NCBI RefSeq assembly: GCF_003651225.1
Contig: NZ_RCDB01000003.1
Location: 313,259 to 377,258 of the forward strand
Length of the DNA stretch: 64,000 nt
Reading direction: 5' to 3'
Source of the DNA: Microbacterium telephonicum
Lineage (GTDB): Bacteria > Actinomycetota > Actinomycetes > Actinomycetales > Microbacteriaceae
A program made the translations under genes and the position numbers. A model generated the notes under the pieces. That model worked only from the letters and a program-made list of their open reading frames with translations, made no database searches and had not been told where the DNA came from. Positions 43,401-50,177 of this stretch are shown one piece after another. The first letter of the stretch is position 1, and each line of letters begins with the position of its first letter.

Positions 43401-44198
43401 GGCTTCGAGTACGGCTACTCGGTCGAGCGCCCCGACACCCTCACCCTCTGGGAGGCGCAGTTCGGCGACTTCGCCAACGGCGCCCAGTCCGTCATCGACG
43501 AGTACATCTCGGCGGCCGACCAGAAGTGGGGTCAGCAGTCGAGCGTCGTGCTGCTGCTCCCCCACGGTTACGAGGGTCAGGGACCCGACCACTCGTCGGC
43601 GCGTATCGAGCGCTACCTGCAGATGTGCGCGCAGGACAACATGACCGTCGCGCGCCCCTCGACCCCGGCGTCGTACTTCCACCTGCTGCGCCGTCAGGCC
43701 TACGCCCGCCCGCGGCGTCCGCTGATCGTGTTCACGCCCAAGGCCATGCTCCGTCTGCGCGGTGCGACCAGCCAGGTCGCCGACTTCACGTCGGGCCGCT
43801 TCGAGCCGGTGCTCGACGACGACCGCGGCGTCGACAAGAGCCAGGTCAAGCGGGTGCTGCTGCACTCCGGCAAGATCCACTGGGACCTCAAGGCCGAGCT
43901 CGACAAGAACCCCAACCCCGAGATCGCCCTCGTGCGCCTCGAGCAGTTCTACCCGGCCCCGATCGACGAGCTCAACGCCGTCATCGACGCCTACCCGAAC
44001 GCGCAGCTGGTGTGGGTGCAGGACGAGCCCGAGAACCAGGGCGCCTGGCCGTTCATCTCGCTCGAGGTCGTCAAGCACCTGCACGGTCGCACGATCCGCC
44101 GCGTCTCCCGCCCGGCCGCCGCCTCGACGGCCACCGGGTCGCCGAAGGTGCACGCCGTCGAGCAGCAGGCGATCCTCGCGAAGGCGCTGACTCTCTGA
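40443..44198 (+). CDS. kgd: Multifunctional 2-oxoglutarate metabolism enzyme (Kgd/OdhA)
   Basis: 1251 residues from GTG 40443, which has AAAGCAGG upstream; ATG 40425 would add six residues but has no ribosome binding site. The layout is: N-terminal SucA-like segment (GANEWLVAEMYEQY), Ala/Pro linker, E2-like acyltransferase core with TYDHRVIQGAGSG (about 350), then the thiamine-dependent E1 domain, ending in AVEQQAILAKALTL. There is no lipoyl domain, as is normal for actinobacterial fusions. It feeds the TCA cycle as part of the 2-oxoglutarate dehydrogenase complex. A TACCCT-like -10 lies near 40368. Confidence 0.93.
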   Translation: MSSQVTGVGTSSDGDFGANEWLVAEMYEQYAKDRNSVDQSWWPILDAYKANTATDAAPAARDAAPAAGPAAAPQTPAAAQQTPAAAQPTAAEPRPVTAAVPVAGAQPVARTTARPASAQPVPAQAPKAAPTTPAEAPDDDVVTPLRGMPKTLAANMDESLTVPTATSVRTVPAKLMIDNRIVINNHMARTRGGKISFTHLIGWALIQALKEFPSQNVSYAEVDGKPSVVAPAHVGLGIAIDLPKPDGTRALMVPSIKRAETLSFHEYLNAYEDLVKRARAGKLTGADFQNTTISLTNPGGIGTVHSVPRLMKGQGCIVGAGALEYPAEFQGSSERTLTELGIGKTITLTSTYDHRVIQGAGSGQFLKIVHEMLIGGHGFYDDIFAALRIPYAPIHWSSDINVDLAERVDKAARVQELINSFRVRGHLMADIDPLEYVQRTHPDLEIENHGLTFWDLDREFVTGGFGGKRTMKLREILGVLRDSYCRTIGIEYMHIQDPAQRKWFQDNVEVKYQKPTHDEQLRILDKLNQAEAFETFLQTKYVGQKRFSLEGGESLIPLLDEILQGAAGAGLDGATIGMAHRGRLNVLTNVAGKTYSQIFREFEGSVAIGSKRGSGDVKYHLGTEGTFVSDGGSELPVYLAANPSHLETVDGVLEGITRAKQDRKPIGTFSWLPVLVHGDAAFSGQGVVVETLQMSQLRGYRTGGTVHIVVNNQVGFTTLPQDGRTSVYATDVAKTIQAPIFHVNGDDPEAVVRVAELAFRYRQEFQRDVVVDLVCYRRRGHNEGDDPSMTQPLMTNLIEAKRSVRRLYTEALVGRGDITEEEYEKAKQDFQNRLEVAFAETHEAETGAASVVPTTTGSLEVVAGEPETTGVGEELIHRIGDAFVNKPDGFTVHAKLQQLLDKRRDMSRNGSVDWGFGELLAFGSLLAEGTNVRLAGQDARRGTFVQRHAVLHDRDNGQEWLPLANIGDGQGRFYVYDSLLSEYAAMGFEYGYSVERPDTLTLWEAQFGDFANGAQSVIDEYISAADQKWGQQSSVVLLLPHGYEGQGPDHSSARIERYLQMCAQDNMTVARPSTPASYFHLLRRQAYARPRRPLIVFTPKAMLRLRGATSQVADFTSGRFEPVLDDDRGVDKSQVKRVLLHSGKIHWDLKAELDKNPNPEIALVRLEQFYPAPIDELNAVIDAYPNAQLVWVQDEPENQGAWPFISLEVVKHLHGRTIRRVSRPAAASTATGSPKVHAVEQQAILAKALTL

Positions 44199-45124
44199 AC
44201 GCACCGCGCGCGGCCGGGACACCGGCCGCGCTCGCCTTCCTCGACAACCCGACCGCCCGTCACGGCGCGCGTACCGGGGCGTCGCGGCGTGCCCTCGAGC
44301 GGCTCCGCGCGGCCGGTGTCGATGTGCGGATGCTGACGGCGCGCACACCCGGCGAGGCTGCGACCGCGCTCGCCGCGGCGGCCACGACCGACGTCGGCGG
44401 CGTCGTCGTGGCGGGCGGCGACGGGACCGTCTCCCTCGCGCTGCAGGCACTGGCGGGCACCGGCATCCCGCTCGGCATCATCCCGACCGGGACCGGCAAC
44501 GACCTCGCCACGAGCCTCGGACTGCGCGACCTCGACGCCGATGCGGCCGCCGACGCCGTCCTCGGCGGACGGGTGCGCACCGTCGACCTGGCGCGCCTCA
44601 CCCGTGCCGACGGCTCCTCGACGCTCTACGGCACGGTGCTCGCGAGCGGGTTCGATTCTAAGGTCAACGACCGGGCGAACCGGATGCCGTGGCCCCGCGG
44701 ACACGCGCGTTACGACATCGCGATCCTCGTCGAGTTCCTCCGCCTCGGCTCCGACCGGTACCGCCTGGACCTCGAACTCGACGACGGCTCGACCCGTGTC
44801 GTCGAGGATGACCTGCTGATGGCGACGATCGGCAACGGGCGCACCTACGGCGGCGGCATCCCGATCTGCCCCGACGCCGACCTCGAGGACGGACTGCTCG
44901 ACGCCGTGATCGTCCGCGCCGTCTCACGCCCGCGCGTGTTGCGGCTGCTGCCCCGCGTCTACCGCGGCACGCATCGGTCGATCCCCGAAGTGACGATGCT
45001 GCGCGTGCGCGCGGCGACCCTGACGGCGCGCGGCGTCACCGCGTACGCCGACGGCGAGCCGCAGGGGCCGCTGCCGGTGCGCGTCGAGGTCGTGCCGGCC
45101 GCGATCGGCGTGTTCGCGCCCTGA
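44195..45124 (+). CDS. Diacylglycerol/lipid kinase family protein, possible CTG start
   Basis: The kinase fold is clear: LAFLDNPTARHGARTG near the N-terminus, AGGDGTVSLA (73-81) and IPTGTGNDLATS (91-102), with C-terminal YADGEPQGPLP. It should phosphorylate diacylglycerol or a related lipid. The conserved N-terminal strand needs a start before 44230, but in this frame there is no ATG, GTG or TTG that close. CTG at 44195-44197 overlaps the kgd TGA in a CTGA arrangement, so a non-standard, coupled start is most likely. The nearest standard start (GTG ~44321) would remove part of the fold. Confidence 0.72.
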   Translation: MNAPRAAGTPAALAFLDNPTARHGARTGASRRALERLRAAGVDVRMLTARTPGEAATALAAAATTDVGGVVVAGGDGTVSLALQALAGTGIPLGIIPTGTGNDLATSLGLRDLDADAAADAVLGGRVRTVDLARLTRADGSSTLYGTVLASGFDSKVNDRANRMPWPRGHARYDIAILVEFLRLGSDRYRLDLELDDGSTRVVEDDLLMATIGNGRTYGGGIPICPDADLEDGLLDAVIVRAVSRPRVLRLLPRVYRGTHRSIPEVTMLRVRAATLTARGVTAYADGEPQGPLPVRVEVVPAAIGVFAP

Positions 45125-45133
45125 AGCGCGCGC

Positions 45134-45165
45134 CTCAGCGGCTCAGTGACTCAGCGGCTCAGTGG
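45134..45165. repeat. Tandem 16-base duplication overlapping the rsrA stop
   Basis: CTCAGCGGCTCAGTGA (45134-45149) and CTCAGCGGCTCAGTGG (45150-45165) are adjacent copies that differ at the last base. The second copy covers the rsrA stop codon (45159-45161). It fills most of the space between the convergent lipid kinase and rsrA ends. Confidence 0.6.
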
Positions 45166-45404
45166 TGCGTGGCCTGCTCGGCGCGCAGCCGGCTGAGCAC
45201 GAGATCGCGCAGCTCCTCGGGCGCCGACTCCTTGCACGCCCGCGCGACGACGGCCGTGAGGGTCGTCGCGACGAGGGCCTCGTCCCGGCACGACGGGCAG
45301 TTCTCCAGATGCTCGCGGATGTCGGTGTGCTCGGTCTTGCACACCTCGTTCCGCAGATACTCCTCGAGATCCTTCCGGGCTTTGTCGCAGCCGCAGTCGC
45401 TCAT
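45159..45404 (-). CDS. rsrA: Zinc-binding anti-sigma factor, RsrA-like
   Basis: 81 residues. The ZAS motif HLENCPSC (His32-x3-Cys36-x2-Cys39) plus Cys4, Cys6, Cys22 and His26 give a redox-sensitive zinc site. RsrA binds SigR until disulfide stress releases it. Its ATG overlaps the sigR stop (ATGA), the normal arrangement, which strongly supports the call. Confidence 0.9.
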   Translation of the reverse strand: MSDCGCDKARKDLEEYLRNEVCKTEHTDIREHLENCPSCRDEALVATTLTAVVARACKESAPEELRDLVLSRLRAEQATHH

Positions 45405-46078
45405 TTCGCGCTCCTCGTGGCGGGCACCTCGATGCCCCGCTCTTTCGCATAGTCCGCCAGCAGGTCACGCAGCATCCGCCTGCCACGGTGCAGGCGGCTC
45501 ATGACCGTGCCGATCGGGGTTTTCATGATGTCCGCGATCTCCTGATACGCGAAGCCTTCGACGTCGGCGAGGTACACCGCGAGCCGGAAGTCCTCGGGGA
45601 TCGACTGCAGCGCGTCCTTCACGACCGACGCGGGCATGTGGTCGATCGCCTCGGCTTCGGCCGAGCGGCTGCTGGTCGCCGTCGTCGATTCCGCACCGCC
45701 CAGCTGCCAGTCCTCGAGGTCGTCGATCGTCCCCTGATACGGCTCGCGCTGCTTCTTGCGGTACGTGTTGATGTAGGTGTTGGTGAGGATCCGGTACAGC
45801 CACGCCTTGAGGTTCGTCCCCTGCGTGAACGACGCCCACGACGAGAACGCCTTGACGAACGTCTCCTGGACGAGGTCGGCGGCGTCGGCGGGGTTGCGCG
45901 TCATCCGCATGGCGGCGGCGTACAACTGGTCCATGAACGGCAGCGCCTGCTGCTCGAACTGGTCCCGGGGATCCTGGGGCTGCGGCGTGGCGTCCGCCTC
46001 GTGTTCCATCAGCGCCCAGTCTACGTCCGGGGTCGCCGGCACCTCGGGGTGTGGTGCGCGATCGAGCGTCGCGAGCAT
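45401..46078 (-). CDS. sigR: ECF sigma factor, SigR/SigH-type
   Basis: 225 residues. Sigma region 2 ([20 protein letters not shown] and [16 protein letters not shown]) and region 4 ([21 protein letters not shown] and [14 protein letters not shown]) are intact. The start ATG at 46078 has a strong GAAGGAGG. It controls the thiol-oxidative stress response together with RsrA. A SigR-type promoter lies upstream, so it probably autoregulates. Confidence 0.9.
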   Translation of the reverse strand: MLATLDRAPHPEVPATPDVDWALMEHEADATPQPQDPRDQFEQQALPFMDQLYAAAMRMTRNPADAADLVQETFVKAFSSWASFTQGTNLKAWLYRILTNTYINTYRKKQREPYQGTIDDLEDWQLGGAESTTATSSRSAEAEAIDHMPASVVKDALQSIPEDFRLAVYLADVEGFAYQEIADIMKTPIGTVMSRLHRGRRMLRDLLADYAKERGIEVPATRSAK

Positions 46079-46159
46079 GTGCCTCCTTCGGAGCGTCCGG
46101 CCACCGCCGACGGCGCGCGATCGGTTCGGGTCGCGGTGTCGACGGGTTCGTTAGGGTAG

Positions 46160-46187
46160 AACCCGATGACCGCCACCGGGTATTCCC
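46160..46187 (-). promoter_or_regulatory. SigR-type promoter of sigR-rsrA
   Basis: On the minus strand GGGAAT (complement of 46182-46187) and GTT (complement of 46160-46162) are 19 bases apart, matching the SigR/SigH consensus (GGGAAT, then about 18-19 bases, then GTT). It would give a leader of about 70 bases before the sigR ATG. The -35 lies within the first codons of aroA, read in the opposite direction. Confidence 0.65.
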
Positions 46188-47503
46188 CAGCCCCGTCCGC
46201 ACCGGACTCGTCCTGGGCGGCGCCCGTGGCCGGGGCCCCGGTCCATGCGACCGTCTCGATCCCCGGATCGAAGTCGCTGACCAACCGCAAGCTCGTGCTC
46301 GCCGCGATCGCCGACCAGCCCTCGACGCTGTCCGCCCCGCTGCACTCCGACGACTCCGCGCGGATGGTGGAGGCGCTGCAGGCGCTGGGCACGCAGATCG
46401 ACGAGGTCGAGGGGACGGGCGAGTTCGGTCCCGACCTCTACATCACACCTCCCTCGTCCCTCCGCGGCGGGATCACCGTCGACTGCGGTCAGGCGGGCAC
46501 CGTGATGCGCTTCATCGCCCCGCTGGCCGGGCTCGCCGACGGCGACGTCACGATCACGGCGCACGAGAGCGCGCTGCACCGCCCCATGGGAGTCATGGTC
46601 AAGGCACTGCGCGAGATCGGGGTCGACATCGACGACGGCGGCACCTGGTCGCTGCCGTTCACGGTGAAGGGGCGCGGTCACGTCCGCGGTGGCGAACTGA
46701 CGATCGACGCGAGCACGTCGAGCCAGTTCGTCTCCGGCCTGCTGCTGGCGGCGCCGCGCTTCGACGTGGGACTGCACCTCGTGCACTCCGGCGAGCGCCT
46801 GCCCAGCATCCCGCACATCGACATGACCGTCGAGGTGCTCGCCCGTCGCGGCGTGCACGTCGAGCGGCCGACGCCGACGGAGTGGATCGTCCCGGCCGGC
46901 GCGCCGCGCGGACGCGATGCCACGATCGAACCCGACCTGTCCAACGCCGCCCCGTTCCTCGCCGCCGCCGTCGTGACAGGCGGCGCCGTCACGATCCCGG
47001 GGTGGCCGGCCTCGTCGACCCAGCCCGGCGCGCTGCTCAGCGACATCCTGCCGCTGCTCGGCGCCCGCGCGAGCCGGCGCGGCGGCGCCCTCACGGTCAC
47101 GGGCGGACCGCGCATCGCCGGCGTCGACCTCGACCTCACGGCGGCGAGCGAGCTGACCCCCGCGCTGTTCGCCATCGCCGCCTTCGCCGACGCCCCCACG
47201 ACGCTGCACGGCATCGGACACATCCGCGGCCACGAGACCGACCGCATCGCCGCACTGATCGACAACCTGCGCGCGCTCGGCGGCGAGGCGGAGGAGCTGC
47301 CCGACGGCATCCGCATCCTCCCCCGCCCGCTGCACGGCGGCCTGTGGCGCGCCCACCACGACCACCGGATGGCGACGGCCGGGGCGATCATCGGCCTGCG
47401 CGTTCCGGGGGTCGAGGTCGACGACATCGGCACGACCGCCAAGACCCTGCCCGAGTTCCCCGAGCTGTGGCGGCGGCTCCTCGACGGCGACGCGCCGGAG
47501 TGA
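46166..47503 (+). CDS. aroA: 3-phosphoshikimate 1-carboxyvinyltransferase (EPSP synthase)
   Basis: 445 residues. The N-terminal IPGSKSLTNR, the GQAGTVMRF loop and the C-terminal HHDHRMATAGAIIGL are conserved EPSPS elements. It forms EPSP in aromatic amino-acid synthesis. TAGGGT at 46152-46157 lies eight bases before the ATG with no Shine-Dalgarno, so it may be leaderless. It starts 88 bases from the divergent sigR start. Confidence 0.95.
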   Translation: MTATGYSPAPSAPDSSWAAPVAGAPVHATVSIPGSKSLTNRKLVLAAIADQPSTLSAPLHSDDSARMVEALQALGTQIDEVEGTGEFGPDLYITPPSSLRGGITVDCGQAGTVMRFIAPLAGLADGDVTITAHESALHRPMGVMVKALREIGVDIDDGGTWSLPFTVKGRGHVRGGELTIDASTSSQFVSGLLLAAPRFDVGLHLVHSGERLPSIPHIDMTVEVLARRGVHVERPTPTEWIVPAGAPRGRDATIEPDLSNAAPFLAAAVVTGGAVTIPGWPASSTQPGALLSDILPLLGARASRRGGALTVTGGPRIAGVDLDLTAASELTPALFAIAAFADAPTTLHGIGHIRGHETDRIAALIDNLRALGGEAEELPDGIRILPRPLHGGLWRAHHDHRMATAGAIIGLRVPGVEVDDIGTTAKTLPEFPELWRRLLDGDAPE

Positions 47504-47528
47504 CGCGCATGACCTGCGGCGGCGATCG

Positions 47529-48569
47529 ATGAGCTGGTTCGACGACGTCGACGACGAGGACGAGCCGCTCTTCGACGAGGCCGACGTGCGGGTGCGCCCC
47601 AATCCGAAGGCGAACCGCCCGCGCACCAAGCGCCGACCCGCGCACGCGGATGCCGAGATCGCACGCGTGCTCGGCGTCGACCGCGGCCGCTACACGGTGC
47701 TCGTCGACGAGGACGGCCCGCAAGAGCATCAGGTGCTCGCCTCGCGGGCGCGGGAGCTGCGCAAACAGCCCATCGTCACGGGGGATCTCGTGCGCACGGT
47801 GGGCGACACGAGCGGCACCGACGGCACCCTCGCGCGGATCGTCGGCATCACCGAGCGGACGTCGCTGCTGCGCCGCAGCGCCGACGACACCGACCAGGTG
47901 GAGCGCGTCGTCGTCGCCAACGCCGACCAGATGCTCGTGGTCGTCGCCGCCGCCGATCCGGAGCCGCGACCGCGCCTCGTCGACCGGTACCTCATCGCCG
48001 CCCTCGACGCGGGCATCCACCCGATGCTGGTCGTCACCAAGACCGATCTCGCCGACCCGGCCGACTTCCTCGGCCACTTCGAGGGCGTCGACGACCTCGA
48101 GGTGTTCACGTCCGGACGTGGGCAGATGCCGACGGCGGAGATCGGCGCGCGCCTCGTCGGCCACTCCACGGTGTTCGTCGGGCACTCCGGCGTCGGCAAG
48201 TCGACGCTCGTCAACGCCCTCGTCCCCGGGGCCTCCCGCGCCACCGGGCACGTCAACGAGGTGACCGGGCGGGGGCGCCACACGTCGAGCTCGACGGTGT
48301 CGCTGCGCTACGAGAGCCCCGCGGGGAAGGGATGGGTCATCGACACCCCCGGCGTGCGCTCGTTCGGGCTCGGGCACGTCGACCCGGCGAACATCCTCGC
48401 CGCGTTCACCGACCTCGCCGCCGTCGCCGAGGAGTGCCCCCGCGGCTGCACGCACCTGCCCGACGCCCCCGACTGCGCGATCATCGAGGCGGTCGCCGAG
48501 GGTCGTCTGGGCGAACGCGGCGCCGCCCGCCTCGACTCGCTGCAGCGCCTGCTCGCCACCTTCTCCTGA
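47529..48569 (+). CDS. rsgA: Small-subunit-dependent ribosome GTPase
   Basis: 346 residues. The GTPase motifs occur in permuted order: TKTD (G4), then GHSGVGKST (G1), then DTPG (G3), with the C-terminal zinc residues (ECPRGCTHLPDAPDC). It acts in late 30S maturation. It follows aroA by 25 bases in the same direction, as in other actinobacteria. Confidence 0.93.
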   Translation: MSWFDDVDDEDEPLFDEADVRVRPNPKANRPRTKRRPAHADAEIARVLGVDRGRYTVLVDEDGPQEHQVLASRARELRKQPIVTGDLVRTVGDTSGTDGTLARIVGITERTSLLRRSADDTDQVERVVVANADQMLVVVAAADPEPRPRLVDRYLIAALDAGIHPMLVVTKTDLADPADFLGHFEGVDDLEVFTSGRGQMPTAEIGARLVGHSTVFVGHSGVGKSTLVNALVPGASRATGHVNEVTGRGRHTSSSTVSLRYESPAGKGWVIDTPGVRSFGLGHVDPANILAAFTDLAAVAEECPRGCTHLPDAPDCAIIEAVAEGRLGERGAARLDSLQRLLATFS

Positions 48570-48618
48570 GCGCCGGAGCTCACCGACACACGTACGGGAC
48601 GGCGTCTAGGCTGGACGG

Positions 48619-49086
48619 ATGCCGCGCCTCGAACCCGGAACCCTCGCCCCCGCCTTCTCGCTCATCGATCAGGACGGGGAGACGGTTACGCGGGCGAGCC
48701 TCAAAGGCACGCGCGTGATCCTCTTCTTCTACCCGGCGGCGATGACCCCGGGCTGCACGAAGGAGGCCTGCGACTTCCGCGACAGCCTCGCCCCGCTGCA
48801 GGCGGCCGGGTACACCGTCGTCGGCATCTCCCGCGACGAGCCGGCGAAGCTGCGCGAGTTCCGCGAGCGCGACGGCCTCACGTACCCGCTGCTCAGCGAC
48901 CCCGACCACCGCGTCCACAGCGCGTACGGCGCGTGGGGCGAGAAGATGAACTACGGCAAGGTCGTCGAGGGCGTCATCCGCTCGACCTTCGTGCTCGACA
49001 CCCGCGGACGCATCGAGCACGCGCTCTACAACGTCAAGGCGACGGGGCACGTCGCACGGCTGCGCACCCTGCTGCAGATCGGCTGA
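48619..49086 (+). CDS. bcp: Thiol peroxidase / peroxiredoxin, BCP type
   Basis: 155 residues. The peroxidatic Cys46 in MTPGCTKEACDF, with Cys51 as likely resolving partner, and the surrounding FYPAAMTPG loop are conserved. It reduces peroxides in the cytoplasm using thioredoxin. TAGGCT at 48607-48612 lies exactly six bases before the ATG (leaderless). It converges with a membrane protein gene ten bases beyond its end. Confidence 0.92.
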   Translation: MPRLEPGTLAPAFSLIDQDGETVTRASLKGTRVILFFYPAAMTPGCTKEACDFRDSLAPLQAAGYTVVGISRDEPAKLREFRERDGLTYPLLSDPDHRVHSAYGAWGEKMNYGKVVEGVIRSTFVLDTRGRIEHALYNVKATGHVARLRTLLQIG

Positions 49087-49095
49087 GCGCCCGCG

Positions 49096-49494
49096 TCACT
49101 GGCCGCGTGACGCGTCGTCGCGCGGCGGCGCGGCCGCACGGACGGCGAGCACGAGCAGAACGCCGGTCAGGATGCCGGGCGCAGCGATCAGGGCCGCCCG
49201 CGCCGGGTCCCCCTCGGGACCGGTGAGCGCGCCGAGGGCGACGGCCAACAGCAGCAACTGTGTGACGATCCCACCCGAACGCCCCCAGGACATGCCGCGG
49301 GCGACCCCGATCGCGAACGCGACGACGACCGCCGCACCGACGACCGTGAGCACCAGCAGGGCGATCGAGCTCATCGGGTCGACGGTGTCGCCGCCGAGCA
49401 GGGCGACGAGCTCCCAGCCCGCGAGCACCAGAAGTCCCAGGGCCTCCAGAGCGAGCAGGAGGGCGGCGAAGCGGGCGGCGGGGGCGGTCGTCAT
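49096..49494 (-). CDS. Small four-helix membrane protein
   Basis: 132 residues with four hydrophobic segments (about 8-30, 42-65, 72-90 and 100-118). The middle loop GVARGMSWGRSGGIVTQ is the only conserved-looking part. It has no domain that I can name. CGGAG precedes the ATG. The gene lies divergently from the whiB leader. Confidence 0.6.
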   Translation of the reverse strand: MTTAPAARFAALLLALEALGLLVLAGWELVALLGGDTVDPMSSIALLVLTVVGAAVVVAFAIGVARGMSWGRSGGIVTQLLLLAVALGALTGPEGDPARAALIAAPGILTGVLLVLAVRAAAPPRDDASRGQ

Positions 49495-49586
49495 GCGGGA
49501 ACTCCGTCGTGCGCGGCTGCCGCCGGGCCGGTGGATTCATTCCTGAGAATAGGCGGCGAAACACTGAGGAAACAGGAAATTCACTC

Positions 49587-49748
49587 TTGATTCACTTCAC
49601 GGGGCATGGAACCATAGAGGAAGCGTGTGCTCCCACAGCGTGGTGGGGCGAGCGACAAGCTCGCACACCCACCAGGGTAGCCGACGTCCCGAACGTCCCT
49701 CACCCGAATCTCACTCTCCACATCCCCGCAATATAGGAGCACGTCACT
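49587..49748 (+). promoter_or_regulatory. Promoter and long leader of whiB
   Basis: TTGATT at 49587-49592 is a good -35; the -10 is uncertain (CATAGA near 49613 is too far at 20 bases). A GC-rich hairpin (about 49642-49673, GGTGGG with CCCACC and GCGAGC with GCTCGC) lies in the leader, and ATAGGAG is the ribosome binding site near 49735. Long, structured leaders are common before whiB genes. No other gene is seen in 49495-49748. Confidence 0.4.
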
Positions 49749-49997
49749 ATGGACTGGCGCGACAAGTCTGCCTGCCTCACCGTCGACCCCGAGCTGTTCT
49801 TCCCCGTCGGCAACACCGGCCCCGCCGTCGACCAGATCGAGAAGGCCAAGAGCGTCTGCGCCCGCTGCACCGTGACCGAGATCTGCCTGCAGTACGCCCT
49901 CGAGACCGGTCAGGACTCGGGCGTGTGGGGCGGCCTCTCCGAAGACGAGCGTCGCGCTCTCAAGCGTCGCGCCGCCCGCGCCCGCCGCGCCTCCTGA
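49749..49997 (+). CDS. whiB1: WhiB-family iron-sulfur transcription factor (WhiB1-like)
   Basis: 82 residues. The four cluster cysteines are Cys9, Cys37, Cys40 and Cys46, followed by the G(V/I)WGG turn (58-62) and the basic C-terminus ALKRRAARARRAS. These are standard for WhiB proteins, and the short, N-terminus-lacking form fits WhiB1. It probably binds sigma factor region 4 and DNA. In Mycobacterium whiB1 is next to pdtaS, as here. Confidence 0.92.
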   Translation: MDWRDKSACLTVDPELFFPVGNTGPAVDQIEKAKSVCARCTVTEICLQYALETGQDSGVWGGLSEDERRALKRRAARARRAS

Positions 49998-50013
49998 CGG
50001 ACCCGCGCACCGA

Positions 50014-50054
50014 CAGTTCGCGTGACACCGCCTCCCGGCGTGTCACGCGAACTG
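50014..50054. terminator. Perfect 15-base inverted repeat after whiB
   Basis: CAGTTCGCGTGACAC (50014-50028) and GTGTCACGCGAACTG (50040-50054) pair over 15 bases around an 11-base loop, followed by CTGTTT. It is 17 bases after the whiB stop and probably its terminator. Confidence 0.75.
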
Positions 50055-50072
50055 CTGTTTCCGGGCCCTGCG

Positions 50073-50156
50073 ACCGACCGATCGTGTGACACAGCATCCA
50101 GGCATGTCACGCGAACGGCCCGCTGCCACCGCTCACACCGACCGATCGTGTGACAC
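50073..50156. repeat. Direct CCGATCGTGTGACAC repeats between whiB and the kinase
   Basis: ACCGACCGATCGTGTGACAC occurs at about 50073-50092 and again at about 50137-50156, with GTCACGCGAACGG between them (about 50106-50118) in the reverse sense. It shares words with the terminator at 50014-50054 and the repeat at 55362-55413. The gene on the other side ends at 50178, so this may act as its terminator. Confidence 0.65.
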
Positions 50157-50177
50157 GAGTCCGGCGGCGGGGCCGAC

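Noticed and set aside
40419..44450. Very long open frame on the strand opposite kgd
   Set aside because: High GC gives few stops in the opposite frame; the kgd protein has clear conserved domains and the opposite one has none.
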